Source: Hormiphora californensis
Taxonomy: Eukaryota; Ctenophora; Tentaculata; Cydippida; Pleurobrachiidae
Reading direction: 5' to 3'
DNA length: 64,000 bases
Assembly: GCA_020137815.1 (NCBI GenBank)
Contig: CM035352.1
Location: 7,044,628-7,108,627, forward strand
Shown here: positions 28,800-40,700 of the stretch, one piece after another
How the letters are laid out: each line of letters begins with the position of its first letter
Position numbering within the stretch: the stretch's first letter is position 1
The notes under the pieces: model-generated
The model's input: only the letters and a program-made list of their open reading frames with translations
What the model was told of the DNA's origin: nothing
Databases searched by the model: none
Translations under genes and position numbers: made by a program

Positions 28800-31700
28800 T
28801 TAATTAAGTTCTACACTACTAGTAACACCAGTGTCTGTCACATTGAACGTTACCCTCCCGGCCCTATTACCACATCCTTTACACACTACTTCTAGACCGT
28901 TGAGGGATGACGTGTCTCCCTCAGCAAAACATGTCCAATTTGATGTTCCCTGAACCTCGATTCTCCCGCGCACAAAATCTGATAAACAGTACTGTTTCCC
29001 AGGGTTGGATTTGTGTTTTAACAGCCAGTCGGTACAGTGTTTACACCTACCAGGCTGATCATGATTGGGGGAGAGTCCATGCTGATCATGATTGGTTGGC
29101 GAGAGTTCAACACTCAATGTTCTGTTTAGCGCTGGTCGACACACCTTCCTCCGCTTCACGACTATACCCCTGCTGGTGTTCAGGGTGTCATCATCGGGGG
29201 AGTGTTGACGCTTCTCCGGGTCGACCTGGCCAAAGGGACCAGAGTCTTCTTTTGGGGGAGGTGGGATAACAGAAAGGAGATCCTGCTGCTTAGGTTTCAG
29301 GAGGGACTGGATTTTGTTGGTTATAGGCTGGTCAGATGTGGAATTAGAGCCATTTGATTTCTCTAGATTCTCCTTTTCCTCTTCCTTTTCATGGTCGCTA
29401 TTCAAGGAGACAGTGTCATCACCCGAATCAGAGTAGCCGTTGTTATCGAAGAGGTCTTGAGAGCTGGCATCGCTCTCATACGCTAGATCACCTGATACTC
29501 CTTCATCAACATTTTTGTTAGGAGTGGTGGTTGGACTGACCTCGATCATCGTCGAGGAAGATATTGGTTGCACTTTCCTAGCTATGATATGAGTTACTGA
29601 GTCGTGCAGTTTCACCGGTGGGCTGGGAGTTTTTTCAAGGAGGATAGAGGCTTTCTCGAACGAGCCTAGTTTAACTGAAGCAGGGGTAGAAGTTGGGTGT
29701 TTTGTCGAGATCTTGTTTTGAAGGGGAGTAGAGGGTGACTTGATCTGTTCTTGTTTTGGTGACGGAGTAGTTTTCACTTTCTCAATAATCTCAATCGAAC
29801 AGTTAAGTGACTTGTCCACGATGATTGGCGACTTTTTCACCGCCTTAAAATCATCATCATCTTCATGAATCTCAATGATATCTTTTGATTTCGAGAAAAT
29901 TGGAATAACCGGAGGGACAATAACTGTAGTCTCGTTAATATTCCTCTCCGCTTCCTCCTCCGTCCATATCCCATCAGCTGCAATCCTCTCCTCGCAAAAC
30001 TCCTCCAGATAATGGAAGGCATCCTCACACCGCATCACTCTCAGCTCATCTCTAATCCACCTCGAAATACTCCGTCTATAGTTATCATTATTAGCTATCC
30101 TGGCCTCTATCATGATGATTGCACCCCAATCACGGATATGACGAAGACACCGTCCTAGAGCTTGGTTAACAGCCCGGAAAGCTTGGATGGTGTACCATTC
30201 CTGGCCTGTTAGGAGTCCCAGAGTTTTAGTGTGCTGATCGTTATACTTCCGCTTGTCTGTCACCTGGGGGCGTTAAAATGTTATACATTTTTAATTGTAT
30301 TAATTAAAGCCAGAGGGGGGGGTCGACCGATTTTTGACCACCATTTTGGGCCATTTTCGGGGTTACCATCATGTGATAGCGCTTGGCATACCGGACCAGA
30401 TGGATATGACAAAATGTGTTGTGCGCGAACGGTCTGGGAGAAAAATGGGGTTAACTTTTGGCCTGATATCAATGTAAACCCCATTATTTTAGGACTGGTA
30501 TGGGTTTGGACATTCAATTTAGTGCCAAACACTTCGTCCTATCAAGAGGAATCACTCTACAAATATTTAGACCATAAGTCCAACTGGTCTTTGAATTATT
30601 TGGGGTTAACAGAATCTGGAAAAATCGACGTTATGGCTCCCCTCTAAACCCCATTTTTGCACAGGACTAGCCAATTCCTGAAATAACGGCTAGGATCTAG
30701 ACCTTGTCGTTTGGCACACTTGTTCTACAGACCTAGTAGCCTGAAACTTATGTAGCGATTTTTGATTTAGGCCCCCGTTCAAAAATTATGGAGGTTAACA
30801 CATTTTTGATCGAGAAAAAATCCACGTTAACCTCCATAATTTTTGAACGGGGGCCTAAATCAAAAATCGCTACATAAGTTTCAGGCTACTAGGTCTGTAG
30901 AACAAGTGTGCCAAACGACAAGGTCTAGATCCTAGCCGTTATTTCAGGAATTGGCTAGTCCTGTGCAAAAATGGGGTTTAGAGGGGAGCCATAACGTCGA
31001 TTTTTCCAGATTCTGTTAACCCCAAATAATTCAAAGACCAGTTGGACTTATGGTCTAAAAATTTGTAGAGTGATTCCTCTTGATAGGACGAAGTGTTTGG
31101 CACTAAATTGAATGTCCAAAACCCTACCAGTCCTAAAATAATGGGGTTTACATTGATATCAGGCCAAAAGTTAACCCCATTTTTCTCCCAGACCGTTCGC
31201 ACACAACACATTTTGTCATATCCATCTGGTCCGGTATGCCAAGCGCTATCACATGATGGTAACCCCGAAAATGGTCCAAAATGGTGGTCAAAAATCGGTC
31301 GACCCCCCCCCCTCTGGCCTTAACAACAAAAAACAAGTGAGAAATTGTCAATTAACATTACCTCCACGCTCTTGAAATTGGGGAAGGGCAGGCCAACCTG
31401 TAATAACCGCACGTGCAGAGTTGTCCGCAAAATCAACCCCCTCAGATATTTTACCCCGGCACACTGCCAGTAACAGAGCCCCTGTTTCCACTGAAGCATC
31501 AAAACCTGCCATTGTTTCATTGAATACCCTCCTGTTGCTTCCCTTAGCCTCAGCAAACTACCCCTTTGTGAGCCTCTAGACGCTTCCCAGAGGCCAGTTG
31601 CTTGCCAGCGCTCCTGAGACCGTTTCGAGAAGTCGGTAACTGGGAAAGAAGACGAGGACACCGTGAGGGAACAGGTACCACAAACCCGTGCCACAACCTC

Positions 31701-34700
31701 TCCAATTCCATCTTGGAACTCGAAACTCTCTGCATTTCCTGTAGCCTGAAAATATGCTGAAACTTTTTAGAGTCCTGAAAATATGCGAGGTTTTCATATA
31801 CTTATAGGGCCGTGATAGAGAGGACTCACGTGAGTGTTATCGGCGACACTTTGAAGTCATTGTGAATGTGAGGCGAGTAAACATGGTGCTTCGTCATAGC
31901 GCGGAGTGGTACTCAACCCCCAATGATAACCGATGTCGGAGCACCACGGTAATAGCTGCTACAGGTTTAAATCACCTGTTACCACCACACGTGTAATTAC
32001 TAACCAGCATTAAATGATTTGCCTTTAGGGCAGGCGGTAAGGTTAACTGCAAAGAAGTTTGATCTAGGAACCACGTGTCTTCCTTCGTGTTGCAGTTTGA
32101 ACTCCGTTCCTAGCTCCGATTGGAACGTGTTCATCGGACTCAGTGTGCCTGGAGGGAAGAGGTAGGATTGAAAGTGGAGATGGAGTGGTCGCGTAGCAAC
32201 TATCTCGACACTGGGAAGGAAGGGGCAGGATTGAAGAGGGGAGGGAGGGGTAGGATTGAAGAGGGGAGGGAGGGTTAGGACTGAAAGGGGGAGGGAGGGG
32301 TAGGATTGAGGAAGGGGAGGGAAGGGGCAGGATTGAAGAGGGGAGGGAGGGGCAGGACTGAAAGGGGGAGGGAGGGGTAGGATTGAGGAGGGGGAGGGAA
32401 GGGGTAGGACTGAAAGGGAGAGGGAAGAGGCAGGATTGAAGAGGGGAGGGAGGGGCAGGATTGAAGAGGGGAGGAGGGGCAGGATTGAAGAGGGGGGGAG
32501 GGGCAGGATTGAAGAGGGGGGGAGGGGTAGGACTGAAAGGGAGAGGGAGTAGTCGCATAGCAACCAACAGCGACATTGTGAAGTATTCGAGCTCATAGGT
32601 TCCTGTGAATGTTGTACGTTTAAAAAACAACGACAAAAAGATGAATGTCTTAACATTGCATTGACATATAGCCAATCAAACTGAATATATCTGCTAAAAT
32701 CACATATCAATAAGCAAATATAAAGTTAAACGAGTCCCATTCAACCATATCTTTGGAGCAACTGCAACGAGGGAGGAAGATGAGGGGTTAACTCTGAATT
32801 CTGGGAACGAAGAACTGACTACTGACTGGGTTGTTGCAGTCTACTGTGCAGCCATAGGGTTAAGAACTATCTGGTGTCGTCGATCTGAGCGCACTGAATC
32901 GATTAGAGAATCGAAAAGGGCTCTGGCGTTTCTAAAAACGCTGATAAAACGTAACGTTGATGTAAATTTCACACACTGTGTGTAAACAAAAACTACTCGG
33001 TAGTGGTACGAAAACAATGTCCCTCTCATTGTCTGTGTCTATTTTATTCAGGCACACTTTTTATCCCGAATGAACATGTCAACTTATAATTTTGGTTTTC
33101 CCATGGCCATCCGACATGAACTGTTAGTGACATTTTCCTTCATGGATCTTGGATAGGAAATTGTGAACCCGGAATCAGAGCCTCGCCTCCGAAGGAAAAT
33201 CAGGGCAATAGCTGCGACCAGCACAAGAACCCCTGCACATCCGACTATTACATAAATCACGGTATGATCACCTTCCTTGCGGTGAACCGTGAACTTCCGC
33301 CTCCACACCTCAGCTTTCAGGACGGGATCCCATAAAACACAATGCCAGGAGGCCGTACTGTTGACGTCCATCCCGCGGAAACTTTCCTTAGAGAACCGGA
33401 GAGAGACACTAAACTCCCCTTTACGAGCGCTCCACACCGACATTTCGTCGCCGCCTCCCCGGGTGTGCATGGTGACATTGGTGTATAACTTCCCATCCGG
33501 GTCCTCCAACATCAGATCATTGGAGAGTTGGGTGCGGGGCAATGTCTGTACCACACACACCTGTAGATTGTCGTGGGCGGAGTTAAAGACCCGTCCGTAG
33601 GTTAACATGGTGAAACGGTAGAAGGATTGCCGATGAGTTCACCATAGGAACAACTTACTGAGCTGGTGTTGGTGCGGGGAATGGTAACCATGGTTTCGCG
33701 TCGCGTTGAAGTCGGTTGGACCGGGTTGATAGTGGTGATAGAACCTGCTGGGAGGCTAGACCAGCTTGCCGACTCCGGTGGAAGTGGGGAATTCTCAGTC
33801 ACACACGTCAGGTTAACATCAACCCTCCCGCTGTAATATAGCCGATCCTGGGTGACGACCCGGGGAGTGAGCGGACGATCGACCATACAGAAGCTGTACT
33901 TGCGTACCCAAATCCAACGTTTTTCGAGTTGTGTGTAGCAGTACTTGTCTGCTGCTGTATCGAAATTATTAGGCATCTTGTAAAGAAAAAACGAGTCACA
34001 ATCATACCGTTCAATTAGGACCGTATCGTCTAGAATTTGGCATGTGTTATTATCCTTGGGTTTATCCTTGGGTATGGGGATATTTAGCCGGACAAGATTA
34101 AAGTGCACACACCGGGAATCATCGCTAACGAGGCTGTTATTCCTGGCCAAGGCTAGCTGGCTATACCCGTTACAAGATTCAACCGGTGGCCATTGTGTGC
34201 TGTTCTCACAAACATGTGGACCAAATTCAAAAATACTGGAGAAAGGTTCCGGATACCGTATCCACACATCCGGCGGACTGTCCTGAAAGTCGCAGTCCCC
34301 ACAGGTTATGTTTTCAATGGAGGTTTTGTTCCAATCGTTGGTCAGGGTGCACCCTGTGGAGCTGTTGTCATTGTCATAGGACACAGTGTTGTTGAGCCCT
34401 TTGTATTTGGTTGATTTGGTGTACACGGTGTAGGTAGAGGGGTCGGTACAATCTGGGAAGGGACCATCAGTTGAGGTTGGTATCACAAGGGTTAGGAAGA
34501 ACCAGGGTAACATATTGACAACCCTGGATAATAATTCTGTCAGTATAAATCGATGAAAAATCCAGAAATCGAAATATATTATGCCCCTGAGCTGAATATG
34601 TGAGTCTCGAATCAGTATTCTGCAAATAAGGTGATGCAAAATATGGCATTGTGAGTAGAATTTAAAGCTTCGAGCTATGGGAAAACCAGTAATGCGAATC

Positions 34701-37700
34701 ATACCAGAAATTCGATATTTCTCCAGATAAGAGAGTGAGAAAGTAAAATAGAAATGGGAGGATAGATGGGTAACCTAGAACCTAAAGATTCCTGGCTACC
34801 TACGTCAGACACGCAGCAAATATATACCGCGTGAGAGAGAACTAGTAGCTCTTGTTGAATACTATCGCTCGTTGAATGTAAAACTAAATCAACACGAAAC
34901 GACTGGCTGCATCTTCCTGATGCAGCCAGTCAACCATCAACCCCCAGCAGCTAGGGGAAACAAGGTAAGGAAGTTAAAACCAGGAGAACTAAAGAAACAA
35001 GTGGAAGTACGCCCAGAAAGGTTGTCCTCAGATGAAGAGAATAAAGCCGAAAGCCAAACAGCACTGACAGTCATAGTAATGAACTAATCGCAAAGCATAA
35101 CGCTGAGAGTTCAATGATTGAATAATAAAATTATCGAATTTATAGAAATATAGAACGGGTTTTGAGTTCCTATCATCTCCAATCCAGCTCCCTTTGTAAC
35201 ATGAGACTGGCTAGTCAAATATAAATTCCATAAATTACCAGGTTGTGTGTGTGTTGTAATCTCTTGCAGTCAGCTGTACACTACTATTATTATACCAATG
35301 CCACCTTGTTAATTCTGTCCTGCCTTTCTCGAGTTTTATCGACAAAAGCTTGATTTTAGTCTAGTTATGATCTATATAGATCTCTCTATCTTGTTATCGC
35401 CCGCTTCCGCCTCCATATATATTTAAGGGGGAGTTTTGCATGATTATTAGCTGATTTGAAGACCTGATAACATTGGTTATGTAATAATATATTATGACGG
35501 CCACCTAGTAACGGGTTACCAGCGGTGATTGCGAGAGAGAATATTTTGTATGATACCTATATCAGATTTAATATTATCCGGCTTTATTCAGATTCAGTAT
35601 ATTCGACAGTCAATAATTGTGACACGTATACTGTTTCAGAGAGCTCCTTGTGTTCCTTCAAGCGGTTAAATCACTAGGATATGTATATGACGTGTTTCTG
35701 ACGTAGGCTTGTCAGGAATATGTAGGTGCTAGGTCACCCATCTATCCTTCTATTTTACTTTCCCACTGTCTTATCTGGAGAAATATATCGAATTTCTCCA
35801 AGGTATGACTCGCATATTGTTTTCCCATAGCTCGAAGCTTTAAATTCTACTCACAATGCTATTTTGCATCGCCTTATTTTCAAAATTATGAGATTCACAT
35901 ATATTCAGGAGCATAATGTATTTCGGTTTTTAGATTTTTCATCGTTTTATCATTCACCGTACTGACGGAATTATTATCCAGGATTGTCAATATGTTACCC
36001 TGGTTCTTCCTAGCCCTTGTGGTACCAACCTCAACTGATGGTTCATTCCCAGATTGTACCGACCCCTCTACCTACACCGTGTACACCAAATCAACACAAT
36101 ACAAAGGGCTCCACAACACTGTGTCCTATGACGATGACAACAGCTTCACAGGCTGCACCTTGGATCACGATTGGAACAAAACCTCCATTGAAAATATAAC
36201 ATGTGGCGACTGCGACTTTGAGGACAGTCCGTCGGACGTGTGGATACGGTATCCGGAACCTTTCTCCAGTATTTTTGAATTTGGTCCACATGTTTGTGAG
36301 AACAGCACACAATGGCCACCGGTTGAATCTTGTAACGGGTATAGCCAGCTAGCCTTGGCCAGGAATAACAGCCTCGTTAGCGATGATTCCCGGTGTGTGC
36401 ACTTTAATCTTGTCCGGCTAAATATCCCCATACCCAAGGATAGGCCCAAGGATAACACATGCCAAATTCTAGACGACACGGTCCTAATTGAACGGTATGA
36501 TTGTGACTCGTTTTTCCTGTACAAGATGCCGAATGATTTCTTTAAGGCAACCTTCTTCTGCTACCAAAGAACTGTCATAAAAGATGTATTTTCTATCCGA
36601 AAGTACAGCTTCTGTATGGTTGATCGTCAGCTCACTCCCAGGGTCGTCACACAGGATCGGCTATATTACAGCGGGAGGGTTGATGTTAACCTGACGTGTG
36701 TGACTGAGAACTCTCCACTTCCACCGGAGTCGGCAAGCTGGTCAAACCTCCCAGCAGGTTCTATCATCACAACCAACCCGGTCCGACCGACTCCAACACG
36801 ACGCGAAACCATGGTTACCATTCCCCGCACCAACACCAGCTCCGTAACTTGTTCCTATGGTGACTCATCGGCAACCTTCTACCGTTTCACCATGTCAACC
36901 TACGGACGGACCTTTAACTCCACCCACGACAATCTACAGGTATGTGTTGTACAGACACTGCCTCACAACCAACTCTCCAATGACCTGATGTTGGAAGACC
37001 CGGATGGGAAGTTGTACACCAACTCCACCATGCACACCCGGGGAGGCGGCGACGAAATGTCGGTGTGGAGCGCTCATAAAGGGGAGTTTAGTGTCTCTCT
37101 CCGGTTCTCTAAGGAAAGCCTGAAAGGCATGGTGGTCCACAGCACGGCCTCCTGGCATTGTGTTTTATGGGATCCCGTCCTGAAAGCTGAGGTGTGGAGG
37201 CGGAAGTTCACAGTTCACCGTGAGCAAGGTCCTGATAATACCGTGATTTATGTAATAGCTGGATGTGCAGGTAGTCTTGTGCTGGTCGCAGCTATTGCCC
37301 TGGGGGTCTGGCTTCAGAGACGAAGCTCCTCCAGGATGACTATTTCTAATCCAGGAACTGTGCGGGAACATGTCACTAACAGTTCATGCCGGATGGGAAA
37401 ACCAAAATCATAAGTCGACAATTATTCGGGATAAAAAGTGTGGCGTGTGCGAATAGAATAGATATAGATCACAGACTATGAGAGGGATATTGTTTTTGTA
37501 CTACTACCGAGTAGTTTTCTTTACACACAGTGTGTGATGTGTAGGTTTTCAGAAATGATTGTAATATGTCTGACGACGCCGGACCCCGTTTTGATTCTAT
37601 AATCGTTAGTGAGGTCGTAACAATTAGGGATGGAAAGTGCTGACTCTAAAGAAAACTGGTTTCTGTAACAATCCCTTCAGTAGTCCATTCTTCGATCCAA

Positions 37701-40700
37701 GAAATCAGAGTTAACCCCCCCACCTCATCTCCCCTTATTGTAGTATATATCCAAAGATATGGCTGTGCATTGGGACTCGTTTATCTGTGTGATTTTATTA
37801 GATATTCAGTTTGATTGAAAATGTCATTGTAAAATTTTGAGATATAATATAATTCTTTAGGTAGCACTGCTTGTACAACTTATAACACTGGGCAGTGTTA
37901 TAAGTTTTCACTTATAACACCCCCCAGTGGTATAAGTTTTCACTTATAACACCCCCCAGTGATACATGAAAACTTGTAACACTGCTGCACTTCGAACTCC
38001 TTACTCCACTGTTTCTGTCACACTTAAAAACCGTTGGAAAGATAAACGTGTACGAACTCCCTCTCTCTCTCTCTCTTTCTTTATGTCACACTCTCACGCC
38101 GTTGCAGCACCGAGATCAAGATAACGGTTACGAACTCCCGGACCCACACATTCTTTATCTCTCTCACTCTACGGTGGTAGAACGCACTCTCTTTACCTAT
38201 CTCAGGCGTTATCTTATCTTATACTGATTTCTCTGCCTGCTACCTTATCATGAATTTGTTCTATTGTTACGCCCTAAAGTGTCTCTCACTCTTGTTTAAA
38301 AAATTTTACAATGCAATTTTATTATGCCTGTTTTCGTTGTACCTGACGTCAACAATAATGTCCCAGATTCGTACACTTTTAGACCTCGCAGGCTCGGTCA
38401 AAAAGTAAAACTACATCACTCGCAGGCTCGTGAGGTAGTTACACTTAGTGGCACTCGCAGGCTCGTGCACTAAAGTACAAGAATCTGCCTCGACCTGTGG
38501 TCTCGGATCATTATTGTTGCACTTATAACACTCGACCTTCGGTCTCGTGTTATAAGTTTTCAGGTACAACTTATAGGCATAATAAAATCCTACATTGTAT
38601 TGTCGAGACTTTTTTGTTGTTGTTTTAACCACCGTCTTTTCAAACGTACAACCCCTTTAAATATCACAGCCACAGACACCTAAAATAAAATATATTAAAG
38701 CTCCGTTTTAACCTGCTTGAAGGGCGAGCATAAGTCCGAGGCGATTTGTTGCACTAAAGACCGACTGTGTAGCATGGAAAGTAACCGCCAGCAGCCTTCT
38801 ATGAGACCACCCTCAGATAGAACATTCTCTCTCCCAATCACCGCTGGTTACCCGTTACTAGGTAACCAATCACCGCTGGTAACCCGTTACTAGGTAACCC
38901 GTCACCGCTGGTAACCCGTTACTAGGTAACCTGTCACCGCTGGTAACCCGTTACTAGGTAACCCGTCACCGCTGGTAACCCGTTACTAGGAGACCGTCAA
39001 AGATGATGGGAATGAATAAATTTGTAATGTAATGAGGTCTCCAAATCAGCTAATAGTGAATACCCCTACGATGGGGCCAGACGGAAGCGGGTGATAACAA
39101 GATAGAGAGATAGAAAAAGATATAGAGAGACTAAAAGCAAGATAAAGTCGAATTTTTTAATCAAGGGACAGGGGGCCGCACATTCAGAGGGGTCGCGCGG
39201 CTTTGTATTTGCGCGTGATAATCGAGATCAAGTTCCCGGCAATCTTAAGACTTGAACCCGGAAGCGTTGGAAAGATAATTTTAAGACCTTTTCAACGCAA
39301 CCAAGACCAAGTCTTTATCTTATCAGGAACAGGAGATATGAGCGAAGATGTTTAGCACGCGCAAAAAGACTTTTGTAAATGCGTGGCCCCTGTCCCTTGA
39401 TTAAAAAATTCGACTATAAAGGCAAGCTTTTGTTGATAAAACATGAGAAAGGCAGAACAGAAGTAACGTCCAACAAGGTAGCAGTTGGTATAATAATAGT
39501 AGTGTACTATCTGAGTGGTTATAACACACAGCCGCATACAGCTTGATAAATTTATGGAATTCATATTCATATATTTGTCTAGTCAGTCTCATGTTACATG
39601 CTAGTGCTACAAAGGGAGCTAGCTCGAGCTGGAGATGATAGGAACTCAAAACCCGTTCTAATTCTATTATTCATTGTACTCTCGGGGGGGGGGGGGGGGG
39701 GGCGCTTTATGCTTTGCAATTAGTTATTTAATTGCTTGATTTCGTGCTGCTGTTTTGGGATTTATGCCTGGCACTTCGTGCTGAATTAGTTTTGTATTCA
39801 ACTGGTGATAGTTTGCTTTAGGATTGTCAATATGTCACCCTGGTTCTTCCTAACCCTTGTGGTACCAACCCGAACTGATGGTTCCTTCCCAGATTGTACC
39901 GACCCCTCTACCTACACCGTGTACACCAAATCAACCAGATACAAAGGGCTCCACAACACAGTGTCCTATGACAGCACACACGACCAGGAACACTGTACCC
40001 TATACCGGGGCAACTGGACTGAAGACAAAACATCTGATCAACTATCCTGTGGGGATTGTGATTTCGAGAACTTGCCACCCGAAACTTGGGTTCGATTCCC
40101 GGGATTTTTCTCAGAGATTATAACAGTGTCAAGTGATCCGAAGTGTACCATTCCCTGCCAGAGAGAGTTCGGAGCTGAGAAGGAGAATGTGTCGATATGT
40201 GATCCCATCCCACCACCCGGATCATGTAACGGGTTCGGCCAAATAGTTCTCACACCACACCACAGTGGCGATGGGAGTTTCAATATTGTCCTGTTCGAGG
40301 CCTTCTTTAAGTTTACAACCCACACTAGCGAGTGTATCTGGAAAAACACAACAGACATTGTCAGTCGAGTTGTATCTCACGACTGTGGTGATTTTACCCT
40401 GTATAAGATACCCATCGACTGGAGAGAGTTAGCAACACACTGCCATGCTCTGTCTCAGACAGGAGATCGCGTGACAGGGAGTAACATGGAGGAACATTGG
40501 ACTCCCATGTCTCTATGTCTTGAGGAGAGATCAACAGCACAGCAGAACGGTGGGGCTGTTGTTTATATAGCCCTCTCAGTTGTACTGGTAGTGGTTGCTG
40601 TGGTCCTGTTGTTTATAAAACATTTTGGATTGCCAAGTTGTTCCAGGAGTAGGTTGGCTGTCGAGCCAATTGTAATTAATGAGGAGATGGCGATACAAGA

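Larger units (their letters stand above)
33000..37560. repeat. Inverted duplication carrying two glycoprotein genes
   Basis: The minus-strand block (about 33000-34790) and plus-strand block (about 35740-37560) are the same sequence in opposite orientation. Both include 5' flank (CCCATAGCTCGAAGCTTTAA), the whole coding exon and 3' flank. The spacer is about 0.95 kb. The arms have diverged by substitutions and small indels. Confidence 0.85.

Noticed and set aside
30231-30647. 138-residue plus-strand open frame
   Set aside because: It lies within the palindromic element in a FANCJ intron and is mirrored on the other arm; no known domain.
32064-32710. Pro/Leu-rich minus-strand frames of 203 and 236 residues
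   Set aside because: Frames through a purine-rich minisatellite; only the part at 32005-32148 is real coding (FANCJ exon 14).
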